Source: Muribaculaceae bacterium (lineage in GTDB: Bacteria > Bacteroidota > Bacteroidia > Bacteroidales > Muribaculaceae). From it: a stretch of 64,000 bases of DNA. Location: NCBI GenBank assembly GCA_022509125.1, contig JAFLTU010000001.1, forward strand, positions 84,521 to 148,520, given 5' to 3'. Below are positions 45,543 through 53,943 of the stretch, in pieces. The notes under the pieces are model-generated. The model saw only the letters and a list, made by a program, of their open reading frames with translations. It was not told the DNA's origin and ran no database searches. The number at the start of each line of letters is the position of its first letter. Position 1 is the stretch's first letter. The position numbers were made by a program, and so were the translations under genes.

Positions 45543-45650
45543 ATGAACCTTGTGAAAGGTATTATATTTATGGCCACATCCGTCATTTTAATGGTCGGAT
45601 GTGGCCATAATGTTAAACATGGGCCCGAACGTGAGCAAATGGTTACGTAA
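45543..45650 (+). CDS. Probable 35-residue lipoprotein
   Basis: This is a short reading frame in the gap between the DUF4923 gene and GH97. From ATG at 45543 to TAA at 45650 it encodes 35 residues beginning MNLVKGIIFMATSVILMVGC. That is a textbook lipoprotein signal: a basic residue at position 5, a hydrophobic core, and the lipobox LMVGC with Cys20. It leaves only about 16 mature residues (GHNVKHGPEREQMVT after the Cys). Codons for residues 9-23 form one side and loop of a perfect 15-bp inverted repeat, so the sequence may instead be a structured RNA that is translatable by chance. It starts 7 nt after the DUF4923 stop. Confidence 0.45.
   Translation: MNLVKGIIFMATSVILMVGCGHNVKHGPEREQMVT
45568..45610. 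repeat. Perfect 15-bp stem-loop between the DUF4923 gene and GH97
   Basis: TTATGGCCACATCCG (45568-45582) and CGGATGTGGCCATAA (45596-45610) flank a 13-nt loop. No T-run follows on the plus strand, so it is not a standard terminator, although it could protect the 3' end of the upstream transcript. Confidence 0.9.
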
Positions 45651-45671
45651 TTTATATGAATTAACAGTTAG

Positions 45672-47777
45672 ATGAAGAAAGCAATAACATTGATGATGTT
45701 GGGAGCCGTCATGACGATGGGGGCTGCCAACATCTCTTCTCCCAACGGGGAGATTAAATTGCATGTGGATGTCAATCCACAAGGTCAACCGTATTACAAT
45801 TTAAGCTATAAGGGAAAACCTGTGATTTCTGACAGCAAACTTGGGTTAGCAGCCCAAGAAGCTAAATTCATAGACAGATTCACAATCCTTTCTACAGACA
45901 CAGCTTCCTTTAATGAAACATGGCATCCCGTTTGGGGAGAATATTCAGAGATCGTTAATCATTACAATCAGTTGACAGTAAACATGAAAAATGTCGACGG
46001 ATTATTGATGAATATCTGTTTTAGGGTTTTTGACGACGGCATGGGATTTCGTTATGAATTCCCGATTCAAGACAAGGCAAATTACCTTGCAGTGGAAAAC
46101 GAAGTGACAGAATTTAATTTCCCCGGAAACAACACCATGTGGGTTATCCCGGGAGATTATGACACAGATGAATATCTTTTCACTGAAACACGGATAAGTG
46201 ATGTTACTGAAGCCTTGAAGAAATATAACGGCGTGCATTCAGAGAGTCAAAGAGAGAAGGCATTGGAATCAACTGTTCAGACACCTCTCCTTGCAAAATC
46301 AGATGACGGCCTTTACATCAGTCTTCATGAAGCCGCACTTATCGGTTATCCGGCGATGCAACTCGATGTTGATACAGCCACCTATGGACTAAAGAGTCAC
46401 CTGACTCCAGACCGCCTTGGAGTGAGGGGTTATCTTCAGTTGCCCTTCAACACCCCCTGGAGGACAATCATCGTTAGCGATGACGCTCGCGATATTCTGG
46501 CATCCCAACTCATCCTTAACTTAAATGAACCCTCCAAAATCGAAGACACTTCTTGGATTAAGCCTCAGAAATTTATTGGGGTTTGGTGGGAAATGTTCAC
46601 TGGAAGACAGAAGACCTGGGCTTATTCTGATGACTATAGAGCCAAACCGGGAGTGACCGACTACACCAAATTAACACCCAACGGCCGTCATCCCGCTAAC
46701 ACTGAAAATGTAAAAAAATATATAGATTTTGCTGCGGAAAACGGTTTTAATGGAGTTCTCGTGGAGGGATGGAATGAAGGATGGGAAGACTGGGCAAGCT
46801 ATCGCAAAAACCGTCAGTTTCTTTTCGACAAGCCCTATCCGGATTTCGATCTTCCTTATCTGAGGGAATATGCCAAAGAAAAGGGTGTCAAACTGATTAT
46901 GCACCATGAGACCGCTGCCAATGCCCAGGATTATGAGCGACAGATTGACCGTGCCTTCCAGTTTATGAAGGATAATAACTATGATGCAGTGAAGACCGGC
47001 TATGTGGGAGCAATCATTCCACGAAGCGAGCACCATACATCTCAAGGAATGGTAGACCATGCTCAGTTTGTGATTGAGAAGGCTGCCGAATATGAAATTA
47101 TGGTAGACAGTCATGAGGCCCCAAGGCCCACAGGCTTGATTAGAACATATCCTAATTGGTTAGCTCAAGAGAGCGCTCGTGGCGGAGAGTTTGAGTCGAT
47201 GGGAGGAAATCCGCCATCACACACAGCGATACTTCCCTTCACACGCCTTAAGGGAGGGCCAATGGACTACACTCCCGGACTTTTCCAAACTGATTTAAGC
47301 TATTACAATGAGGGGAAAACCGACAAAGCCATGACAACGCTTGCACGTCAACTTGCTCTTTACCTGACAATTCCGTCGCCGATGCAGATGGCAGCCGACT
47401 TGCCTGAAAATTATATGAGATTCCCGGATGCTTTCCAATTTATAAAGGATGTGCCAATAGAATGGAGAGATTCAAAATATTTGGAAGCCGAGCCGGCAAA
47501 ATATATCACCGTGGCTCGTCTCGACAAAAACAGCGATGATTGGTATGTAGGTGGAATCACCGATGAAAATCCACGAGAGGCGGAGATTGATTTTGCATTC
47601 CTTCCCCAGGGTGAGAAATTCAAAGCCACCATCTATGCCGATGCTCCAGACGCTCACTGGGACACTAACCCCCAGGCCTATAGCATAACGACAAAAACTG
47701 TGACCAGCAAAACCAAACTCAAACAAAAGATTGCTCCCGGTGGAGGTTTTGCCATAAGGCTTGAACCAATGAAATGA
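45672..47777 (+). CDS. Glycoside hydrolase family 97 (SusB-like alpha-glucosidase)
   Basis: This 701-residue exported alpha-glucosidase is related to Bacteroides SusB. The signal peptide is MKKAITLMMLGAVMTMGAAN. The N-terminal beta-sandwich (ISSPNGEIKLHVDV onward) precedes a (beta/alpha)8 barrel. The barrel holds LIMHHETAANAQDYERQ, with the base Glu found in inverting GH97 members such as SusB, then VDSHEAPRPTG and ESARGGEFESMGGN with further active-site Glu. Retaining GH97 enzymes have Asp in place of the first of these, so I predict an inverting mechanism. It probably releases glucose from starch-type oligosaccharides in the periplasm. No SusC/SusD pair is next to it. Terminator follows. 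Confidence 0.94.
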   Translation: MKKAITLMMLGAVMTMGAANISSPNGEIKLHVDVNPQGQPYYNLSYKGKPVISDSKLGLAAQEAKFIDRFTILSTDTASFNETWHPVWGEYSEIVNHYNQLTVNMKNVDGLLMNICFRVFDDGMGFRYEFPIQDKANYLAVENEVTEFNFPGNNTMWVIPGDYDTDEYLFTETRISDVTEALKKYNGVHSESQREKALESTVQTPLLAKSDDGLYISLHEAALIGYPAMQLDVDTATYGLKSHLTPDRLGVRGYLQLPFNTPWRTIIVSDDARDILASQLILNLNEPSKIEDTSWIKPQKFIGVWWEMFTGRQKTWAYSDDYRAKPGVTDYTKLTPNGRHPANTENVKKYIDFAAENGFNGVLVEGWNEGWEDWASYRKNRQFLFDKPYPDFDLPYLREYAKEKGVKLIMHHETAANAQDYERQIDRAFQFMKDNNYDAVKTGYVGAIIPRSEHHTSQGMVDHAQFVIEKAAEYEIMVDSHEAPRPTGLIRTYPNWLAQESARGGEFESMGGNPPSHTAILPFTRLKGGPMDYTPGLFQTDLSYYNEGKTDKAMTTLARQLALYLTIPSPMQMAADLPENYMRFPDAFQFIKDVPIEWRDSKYLEAEPAKYITVARLDKNSDDWYVGGITDENPREAEIDFAFLPQGEKFKATIYADAPDAHWDTNPQAYSITTKTVTSKTKLKQKIAPGGGFAIRLEPMK

Positions 47778-47811
47778 AAAAAGAGTTCTTCATGTTATAG
47801 ATTTGTGAGGT

Positions 47812-47849
47812 AGCGGGATTGACCCATAGTGGTTGGTCCCGCTTTTTTT
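47812..47849 (+). terminator. Terminator of the GH97 gene
   Basis: AGCGGGA (47812-47818) pairs with TCCCGCT (47837-47843), with inner ACC/GGT pairs, and a run of seven T follows. Confidence 0.85.
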
Positions 47850-47924
47850 CTTTGTTTAATGAGATGAGACCTTAAGGAGAATCCATGATATAAGAAATAT
47901 TATAAATTTTCGTTAATATATACG

Positions 47925-50474
47925 GTGAAGTGTGCCTTTAAACATATAGGACGGTTCTATGCCCTAATTTTACTTTTGCTTCTGCCTTTGGTTTCTGAGG
48001 CCAGAAGCATTGTGGAATTACGAGACTCCATCACCGGAGAAACATTGCCTTTTGCCACTATCTCAAGTTTGGAAAACAAAAAACGGAGATATATCACTGA
48101 TGAACATGGCCGCGTGACTCTACCGGAATATCTAAGGTTTGAACCTTTGGAGTCTTCTTACGTGGGTTATGGCAATAAACCCTTTGTAGTGGGGATTACA
48201 GATTCTGTTTTTGTAGTTTTGATGTCTCCCACAGAGCATGAACTTCAGGAAGTGACAATTAAGCCGAAGAAACAAAAGTATTCTAAGAAAAATAATCCGG
48301 CAGTTGATTTTGTCAACAGATTAAGGGAGGATTCCAAGAAATATAACCCGGAGAACGAACCTTATTACAGCTACGATAAATATGAAAAGACGCTTGTAGC
48401 CCTTAATAATTTCACAGGGCGCCCGGACTCCGGGGGTTTTCTTGCTAAAAAGATGGGTTTCCTGCAGGATTATGTCGATACTTCGAGTTATACCGGAGCT
48501 CGCCTTCTTGATCTGATTTTAAAAGAAAAATACTCTACAAAACTTTTCAGTCAAAACCCTAAGGCAAAGAAAGAGGTGACGCAGGCCTATCGAAGTGAGG
48601 GAGTTGATGAAGTCTACGATCAGGAAAATGTGAAGATTCTTCTTGAAGATGTCATTCGGGAAATCGATGTCTACGACGGAAGTATCAATATACTGCAAAA
48701 CAGGTTTGTGAGTCCTTTGTCGAGTGTAGGCCCGGATTTCTACAAGTATTATCTTACTGACACAGTAATCGTGGGTGATGTGCAATGTGTGGAATTGACT
48801 TTTGTGCCCCACAATGCTCAATCTATGGGATTTAATGGTAAGATCTATGTTCCCGTGGGAGACACAACGATGTTTGTGAAGAAACTGACCATGCGGACGC
48901 CTCACGACGTCAATCTTAATTTCTTGCGAAACCTTTATGTGAATCAAAGTTTCATAAAGGATTCATTGGGAAATCGGCATAAAACGTATGATGACGTAGT
49001 GGTAGAGATGCGTGTTATGCCCGGAACGCCTGAATTCTATGGCAGGAAGACCACGGCTTACCAAAATTTCAGTTATGAACCGCGTGAAGACTTGAAAGAA
49101 TTCTATCATAAACTTGGCGACGAACTAAGTATCCAGGATTCTGTTGGAGCCACAGCCCAGTTTTGGGATTTGAAGAGAATGGTGCCATTGACCCCTGCTG
49201 AATCACGTATGGGAAATTTCATGACAGGAGCTAGGAAGGTTCCCTTATTATATTGGGGAGAAAAAGTGATAAGGATATTGGAAAGCGGATATGTTGGCAC
49301 CTGGAAACCAAGCAAGATAGACCTTGGTCCGGTCAATTCTTTAATAAGCTATAGTTCTTCCCAGGGTGTTAGGTTTCGCATCGGAGGTATGACAACGGCG
49401 GCTCTCAATCCCCATCTATTTTTGAAGGGTTTTGTGGCCTATGCCACAAAGACTCATGATTTCCGCTATAGCGGCACGATAGAATATTCCTTTCCCAGAA
49501 AGAAAAGATTTGCGAGTGAATGGCCTCGCCATGGATTCTATGCCTCATATGCTTACGATCAAGACCTTATTGGCGAAAGCTATAACTACACAAGTGCGTA
49601 TAATATTGTTTTGTCGTTGGCACGAAAATCCAATAATCTATACACCAACCGCCGGATCGGACAGGGGGGCTATGTATTGGAACTAAGAAACAATTTTTCA
49701 ATAGAGGCCGGGTTGAAATACACAGAACAACTCGCCACTAAGAATATAGAATTTATAAAGGGGACCGGTCAGCATTTGGCATCTTATAAACAAGCGGTCT
49801 TTAATGTTTCTTTGAGATGGGCGAAGGGAGAAAAATTTATCCAGGGACGCAGCCATCGCCATAATGTCAATATGGATCCCTGGGTGATCCGACTCACTCA
49901 ACAATTTGGTCCTAAGGGTTTTCTGGGCTCTTCCTACACGACAAACATTACGGAACTCGCAGTTGAGAAAAGATTCTGGTTTTCCGCATTCGGATATATG
50001 GATGTGTTGGCCAAGGCCGGTAAGGTATGGAGTCAGGTCTATTTCCCATCGTTGCTATGGCCTAACGCCAATCTTTCATACACAATCCAGCCGGAGAGCT
50101 ATTCGCTTCTTGATCCCATGGAATTTGCCAACGACACTTATGCCTCTATAGATATGACCTATTTCGGTAATGGGATCTTATTTAACCATATACCGGGCAT
50201 TAAGAAGTTGAAGATAAGGGAAGTTGTGACTTTCAAGGGATTGAAAGGCACAATTACCAGGAAAAACATTCCAAAATATAATCCGGAGTTATTGGAATAC
50301 CCTCCGGATGCTTTCTGCCAAAAAATGAGGCCTATTCCCTATATGGAAATCGGAGCCGGAATTGATAATATTCTGTCGGTGCTTAGAGTAGATTATGTGT
50401 GGCGCCTTTCCTATCGGGACACACCCGGAGTGGACCGCAGCGGCCTTCGAGTGTCTCTCCACTTCACTCTTTAA
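47925..50474 (+). CDS. DUF5686 family outer membrane protein
   Basis: This 849-residue outer membrane protein is of a Bacteroidetes-specific family. The signal sequence (hydrophobic ALILLLLLPLV, cleavage near SEARS) is followed by a carboxypeptidase-regulatory-like beta domain (VELRDSITGETLPFATISS) as in TonB-dependent receptors, then the DUF5686 body (NNPAVDFVNRLREDSKKYNPENE onward) and C-terminal beta strands ending in the aromatic LRVSLHFTL typical of barrels. The start is a GTG; an in-frame stop lies 39 nt upstream and no ATG precedes the signal. There is no plug domain, so it is not a TonB receptor. Function unknown. Confidence 0.9.
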   Translation: MKCAFKHIGRFYALILLLLLPLVSEARSIVELRDSITGETLPFATISSLENKKRRYITDEHGRVTLPEYLRFEPLESSYVGYGNKPFVVGITDSVFVVLMSPTEHELQEVTIKPKKQKYSKKNNPAVDFVNRLREDSKKYNPENEPYYSYDKYEKTLVALNNFTGRPDSGGFLAKKMGFLQDYVDTSSYTGARLLDLILKEKYSTKLFSQNPKAKKEVTQAYRSEGVDEVYDQENVKILLEDVIREIDVYDGSINILQNRFVSPLSSVGPDFYKYYLTDTVIVGDVQCVELTFVPHNAQSMGFNGKIYVPVGDTTMFVKKLTMRTPHDVNLNFLRNLYVNQSFIKDSLGNRHKTYDDVVVEMRVMPGTPEFYGRKTTAYQNFSYEPREDLKEFYHKLGDELSIQDSVGATAQFWDLKRMVPLTPAESRMGNFMTGARKVPLLYWGEKVIRILESGYVGTWKPSKIDLGPVNSLISYSSSQGVRFRIGGMTTAALNPHLFLKGFVAYATKTHDFRYSGTIEYSFPRKKRFASEWPRHGFYASYAYDQDLIGESYNYTSAYNIVLSLARKSNNLYTNRRIGQGGYVLELRNNFSIEAGLKYTEQLATKNIEFIKGTGQHLASYKQAVFNVSLRWAKGEKFIQGRSHRHNVNMDPWVIRLTQQFGPKGFLGSSYTTNITELAVEKRFWFSAFGYMDVLAKAGKVWSQVYFPSLLWPNANLSYTIQPESYSLLDPMEFANDTYASIDMTYFGNGILFNHIPGIKKLKIREVVTFKGLKGTITRKNIPKYNPELLEYPPDAFCQKMRPIPYMEIGAGIDNILSVLRVDYVWRLSYRDTPGVDRSGLRVSLHFTL

Positions 50475-50521
50475 CAAAATAAATGCCTTCACTCCAAAGG
50501 CGTAATATCTAATTTGAGTTT

Positions 50522-50560
50522 AAAAAGAAAGGAGAAAGATGGGATTCACCTTTCTCCTTT
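50522..50560 (-). terminator. Terminator overlapping the plsC stop
   Basis: AAAGGAGAAAG (50528-50538) pairs with CTTTCTCCTTT (50550-50560). Read on the minus strand the hairpin is followed by CTTTTTAAAC. One arm lies in the last codons of the acyltransferase gene. Confidence 0.75.
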
Positions 50561-51292
50561 GCTTAAACCTTTATTTTCTTCATGGAGAGCCGATTCGATA
50601 TTTTCGCGACAATCGGCCATAAGTTGTTTTGTGTTGAAACCGCGGGGGCCAGGAAGAATGGGTTTATGTATAGTCAGAGTTATCAATCCGGGATTCACTT
50701 GTTTTGCGAAACGTGCAAGTCGATCGAAACTGCCTTCAATAGTGACGGGGACAACCGGCTTGTTAAATTCAGCCGCAAGCATGAAGGCCCCTCGTTTGAA
50801 TTCTACCATCTTCCCATCCCAGCTTCGGCTACCCTCCGGGAAAATCACGAGTGACATTCCATCCTTTAAGGTTTCCTGAGCTTTACCGATCGTTTCCTTA
50901 ATGGCCGCTATTTTAGAGTCGTCAACAAAGATATGATGAGCATTACGGCATGCGGCTCCGACAAGGAAAATCTTCTCAAGACTCTTTTTCATCAGCCATT
51001 TGAAATTATGGCCCAGGAATCCATAGATTGTGAAGATATCGAAGGCTCCTTGATGGTTGGCCACAAAAATATAAGAAGTCTTCTTGTCGATATTTTCTTT
51101 CCCAACCACTTTTACCCTTACCAGGAAGACCCAGCAGGTCAATTTCGACCAAATGTGAGGTGGCCAATATCCGAAGAAGTCATAGCTGATAAGAATCGAG
51201 CCAATACTTGTGGTTATTGCAGTCAGTGCAGTCAGCACTATAAAAATTGGAAAGGCAATCAGCCAATGGTAAAGGAAATATAAAATCTTCAT
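50546..51292 (-). CDS. plsC: 1-acyl-sn-glycerol-3-phosphate acyltransferase (PlsC family)
   Basis: PlsC makes phosphatidic acid from lysophosphatidate in membrane lipid synthesis. The 248 residues begin with hydrophobic membrane segments (residues 5-45), then the HX4D catalytic motif NHQGAFD, the FPEGSRSWDG glycerol-phosphate-binding motif and VPVTIEGSFDRL. The C-terminal 25 residues are charged. Its substrate preference cannot be read. It stands 41 nt downstream of rprY, possibly cotranscribed, and shares its terminator arm with its own coding end. Confidence 0.92.
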   Translation of the reverse strand: MKILYFLYHWLIAFPIFIVLTALTAITTSIGSILISYDFFGYWPPHIWSKLTCWVFLVRVKVVGKENIDKKTSYIFVANHQGAFDIFTIYGFLGHNFKWLMKKSLEKIFLVGAACRNAHHIFVDDSKIAAIKETIGKAQETLKDGMSLVIFPEGSRSWDGKMVEFKRGAFMLAAEFNKPVVPVTIEGSFDRLARFAKQVNPGLITLTIHKPILPGPRGFNTKQLMADCRENIESALHEENKGLSKGER

Positions 51293-51318
51293 GGAGCTGT
51301 CTTTATTCTCTAATTAAG

Positions 51319-51348
51319 AGAAGGCGAGAATGTCAATTCTCACCTTCT
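51319..51348 (-). terminator. Possible weak terminator between rprY and plsC
   Basis: AGAAGG-GAGAAT / ATTCTC-CCTTCT forms a stem with one C-A mismatch and a 4-nt loop. No T-run follows on the minus strand, so it may only attenuate. Confidence 0.25.
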
Positions 51349-52043
51349 TTTACTTCAGGTGCGATTAGTTTATAGCCTTTCCCGTGGATATTTATTATCT
51401 CTATGGTCGGGTCATCTTTAAGGAGTTTGCGAAGCTTGGTGATATAGACATCCATGCTGCGGGCATTGAAATAGTTGTCGTCTATCCAGATGCTTTTCAA
51501 GGCAAAATTCCTTTCAAGAATTTCATTTATATGCTGACACAACAGGGCCAAAAGCTCGGATTCTTTTGTAGTCAACTTCTGAGTCTTTTCTTTGGATATC
51601 AAGACCTGTTTTTGAGTATCGAAAGTGTACTTCCCAATTTTGTAAAGAGTGATTTCCTTGTCTTTTTTGCCTTTGACCCTGCGGAGAATTGCACCAATTC
51701 TGAATACAAGTTCTTCCATAGAGAAGGGTTTAGTGATATAGTCGTCGGCTCCAAGTTTGAACCCTTCAAGCACATCTTCCTTAAGATTTTTTGCCGTCAG
51801 AAAAATGATTGGGATCTCACTGTTGACGTTTTTAATTTCCTGAGCCAACGTGAATCCATCTTTTTTGGGCATCATGACATCGAGGACGCAAAGATCGTAT
51901 TTCCCTTTAAGAAATTCTTTATAGCCCTTTTCGCCATCGGAGCAAAGGTCGGCATTGAAACCTTTTGCCTGCAAGAATTCGCGAAGCAGCATTCCAAGGT
52001 TTTCATCATCTTCGCAAAGCAAAATTTTGATTTTATCTTCCAT
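51333..52043 (-). CDS. rprY: OmpR-family response regulator RprY
   Basis: This 236-residue response regulator is very like RprY of Bacteroides. The receiver domain has the acidic pair in CEDDE (residues 10-14), the phospho-acceptor D55 in VLDVMMPKKDG and the conserved Lys in DDYITKPFS. The winged-helix domain carries KLTTKESELLALL and IWIDDNYFNARSMDVYITKL, and ends HGKGYKLIAPE. RprX/RprY is known from B. fragilis as a two-component system linked to tetracycline-resistance regulation and redox stress. The partner kinase is 127 nt upstream in the same direction. Confidence 0.95.
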   Translation of the reverse strand: MEDKIKILLCEDDENLGMLLREFLQAKGFNADLCSDGEKGYKEFLKGKYDLCVLDVMMPKKDGFTLAQEIKNVNSEIPIIFLTAKNLKEDVLEGFKLGADDYITKPFSMEELVFRIGAILRRVKGKKDKEITLYKIGKYTFDTQKQVLISKEKTQKLTTKESELLALLCQHINEILERNFALKSIWIDDNYFNARSMDVYITKLRKLLKDDPTIEIINIHGKGYKLIAPEVKEGEN

Positions 52044-52170
52044 ATCGTGCGGTTTTTTATTGTCTTTTTTATTTTTAGCTAATATAGTGATTTCTTGCTA
52101 ATTTAGCGATTCAATCTTGAATTATATTTTTATTGTTCTAAAATTTTTTATATTGGATATCAAAGGTTTG

Positions 52171-53706
52171 TCAGGCAAGAGGCAAATTGATTATGAAAAC
52201 GGAACCCTTCCCGAATTCGCTTTCTGCCGATATTGAGCCCTTGAAAATTTCCACCATTTTCTTTACGTAGGCCAATCCGAGCCCGAATCCTTTTACATCG
52301 TGACGATTGCCTGTGGGCACTCGGTAAAATTTATCGAAGATTCTTCTAAGATCTTCCTTCTTAATCCCAATGCCATTGTCTTTAACCCTGATTTGAAGGG
52401 TCTTTTCATTAGGATTAAGGGTTTCAACACCAAGATTGGGAGCTCTATCCTCGTCTCGATATTTTATGGCATTATCAAGAAGGTTATGGATAATATTTGT
52501 GAAATGCATTTGGTCGACCTCCACAAAACTATCCCGGGCCCTCAGGTTGCTGGAAATAGAGCCGCCAAATTTTTCAACCTTAATTTTGAATGTGTCCACA
52601 ACATTTTGGATCACTTCATTAGCATCGGTCACGGAGAGCTTCACGGAAGCGTCTGAATTATCGAAGACCGACATTTGAAGCACCTTCTCAACTTGGAATT
52701 GAAGACGTTTTGTTTCGTCGGAAATCACCCCCGCAAGTCTGTTGAGGGAAGCCTCAGATTTGCGCACCGAAGAATCGTTGAGCATTTGGGAGGCCAACGA
52801 TATAGTGGAAATCGGAGTTTTTAGTTCATGCGTCATATTGTGGATGAAATCCGTCTTAATTTCTGATAGTTTCTTTTGGCGAAAAGCCATTATGATGGTG
52901 ATAAGAAAAACAATGAGAAGAATCACCGTGAAGATCAAGGTGGGAATGATAAATCTCACAGAAGAAAAAATATAACGGTTTCTCTGCGGAAATTCCACGT
53001 TTAGTTTAAGGGGCGTTCCGGTGTTAGGAAAAAGAGTTTGGGTGTAAAGATTTTTGGGCGACTCTTTTTCAAACTTATTGGTGGTGTAGATCAATTGTCC
53101 GCGTGCATTTGTGACGGAGAAGTTGAAAGGCATGTTCAATCCCGACTCCTGGAGTTCATTGTTAAGATAATCTCTAATAATAGTAGAGTCGGCCCTCTCC
53201 TTTGGAGGACGGTTACCGGCATCGCGTAGAATAGAAAGAATCACCTCGTTGAGGAGTCCCCTTTGATAAAGATACTGCCCGCGGAGGGTCTGCTGCATAT
53301 TGCGATAACGGTTTTGGATATTGTCGATCGAGCCTGGGCGTCCTATTTGCTGTTCCAAACCTCCGGTAAGACCTAAAGCCTGGCTTTGTTCAGAAATAAG
53401 ACCGCTGATTGAGTCGATTATTTCATTTGAAAGAGGCCCTTTAGAAAGTCCCCAAATAGAAGAGGCCTGGTTATTATAGTCCATTATGCTCGACTCCATG
53501 ACTGCAATGTCTTCCTGGAGGAAATGCATGGTTTCCCTCTTTTCGAGATAGGCACCAGTAGAGGACAGACAACGGAGCACTATCTCAGAAAATTGAGCCT
53601 CACGCATCTTCACCATATTTTCAAGATACATAATCTGAAAATATAGCAAAGCTCCGAATGTAATGGCCATAACTCCTGTGAGAAGCCAAATGAGAGATTT
53701 CTTCAT
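52171..53706 (-). CDS. rprX: Sensor histidine kinase RprX
   Basis: This 511-residue membrane sensor is paired with RprY. TM1 is at about residues 7-25, a periplasmic sensor domain of about 220 residues follows, and TM2 is at about 252-278 (IPTLIFTVILLIVFLITII). The dimerisation/phospho-acceptor helix has the His in FIHNMTHELKTPIST, and the ATPase domain shows the N-box LLDNAIKY, G1 DNGIGIKKED, F-box FDKFYR and G2 GFGLGLAYV. There is no HAMP domain. The periplasmic part matches no ligand-binding family I recognise; the signal is unknown. Confidence 0.94.
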   Translation of the reverse strand: MKKSLIWLLTGVMAITFGALLYFQIMYLENMVKMREAQFSEIVLRCLSSTGAYLEKRETMHFLQEDIAVMESSIMDYNNQASSIWGLSKGPLSNEIIDSISGLISEQSQALGLTGGLEQQIGRPGSIDNIQNRYRNMQQTLRGQYLYQRGLLNEVILSILRDAGNRPPKERADSTIIRDYLNNELQESGLNMPFNFSVTNARGQLIYTTNKFEKESPKNLYTQTLFPNTGTPLKLNVEFPQRNRYIFSSVRFIIPTLIFTVILLIVFLITIIMAFRQKKLSEIKTDFIHNMTHELKTPISTISLASQMLNDSSVRKSEASLNRLAGVISDETKRLQFQVEKVLQMSVFDNSDASVKLSVTDANEVIQNVVDTFKIKVEKFGGSISSNLRARDSFVEVDQMHFTNIIHNLLDNAIKYRDEDRAPNLGVETLNPNEKTLQIRVKDNGIGIKKEDLRRIFDKFYRVPTGNRHDVKGFGLGLAYVKKMVEIFKGSISAESEFGKGSVFIINLPLA

Positions 53707-53866
53707 TGCCCCTAAATCTTCCCTGTTGTTTTGTTTATATTAATTTAACAATTAAATTTGCAGAAGGTTTAATGCTTTTTTAACTAAAAACGAGTTTTTT
53801 AACAAATTATTGTTAATTAATGAAAGATTTGCCTTATAGCAAAACATGTTAAAAGGGATTCGGCCT

Positions 53867-53874
53867 TATTTTTG
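53867..53874 (+). promoter_or_regulatory. -7 box upstream of the clostripain-like gene
   Basis: TATTTTTG matches TAnnTTTG, 69 nt before the ATG. No clear -33 partner. The rest of the 237-nt gap is AT-rich and must also hold the rprX promoter, which I could not identify. Confidence 0.4.
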
Positions 53875-53943
53875 CAATAATGAATAAAGAAAAACGTTAA
53901 AAATATAGTGTTTCGGTCCTTTTTCAAGTCTTAACTAATTGGT

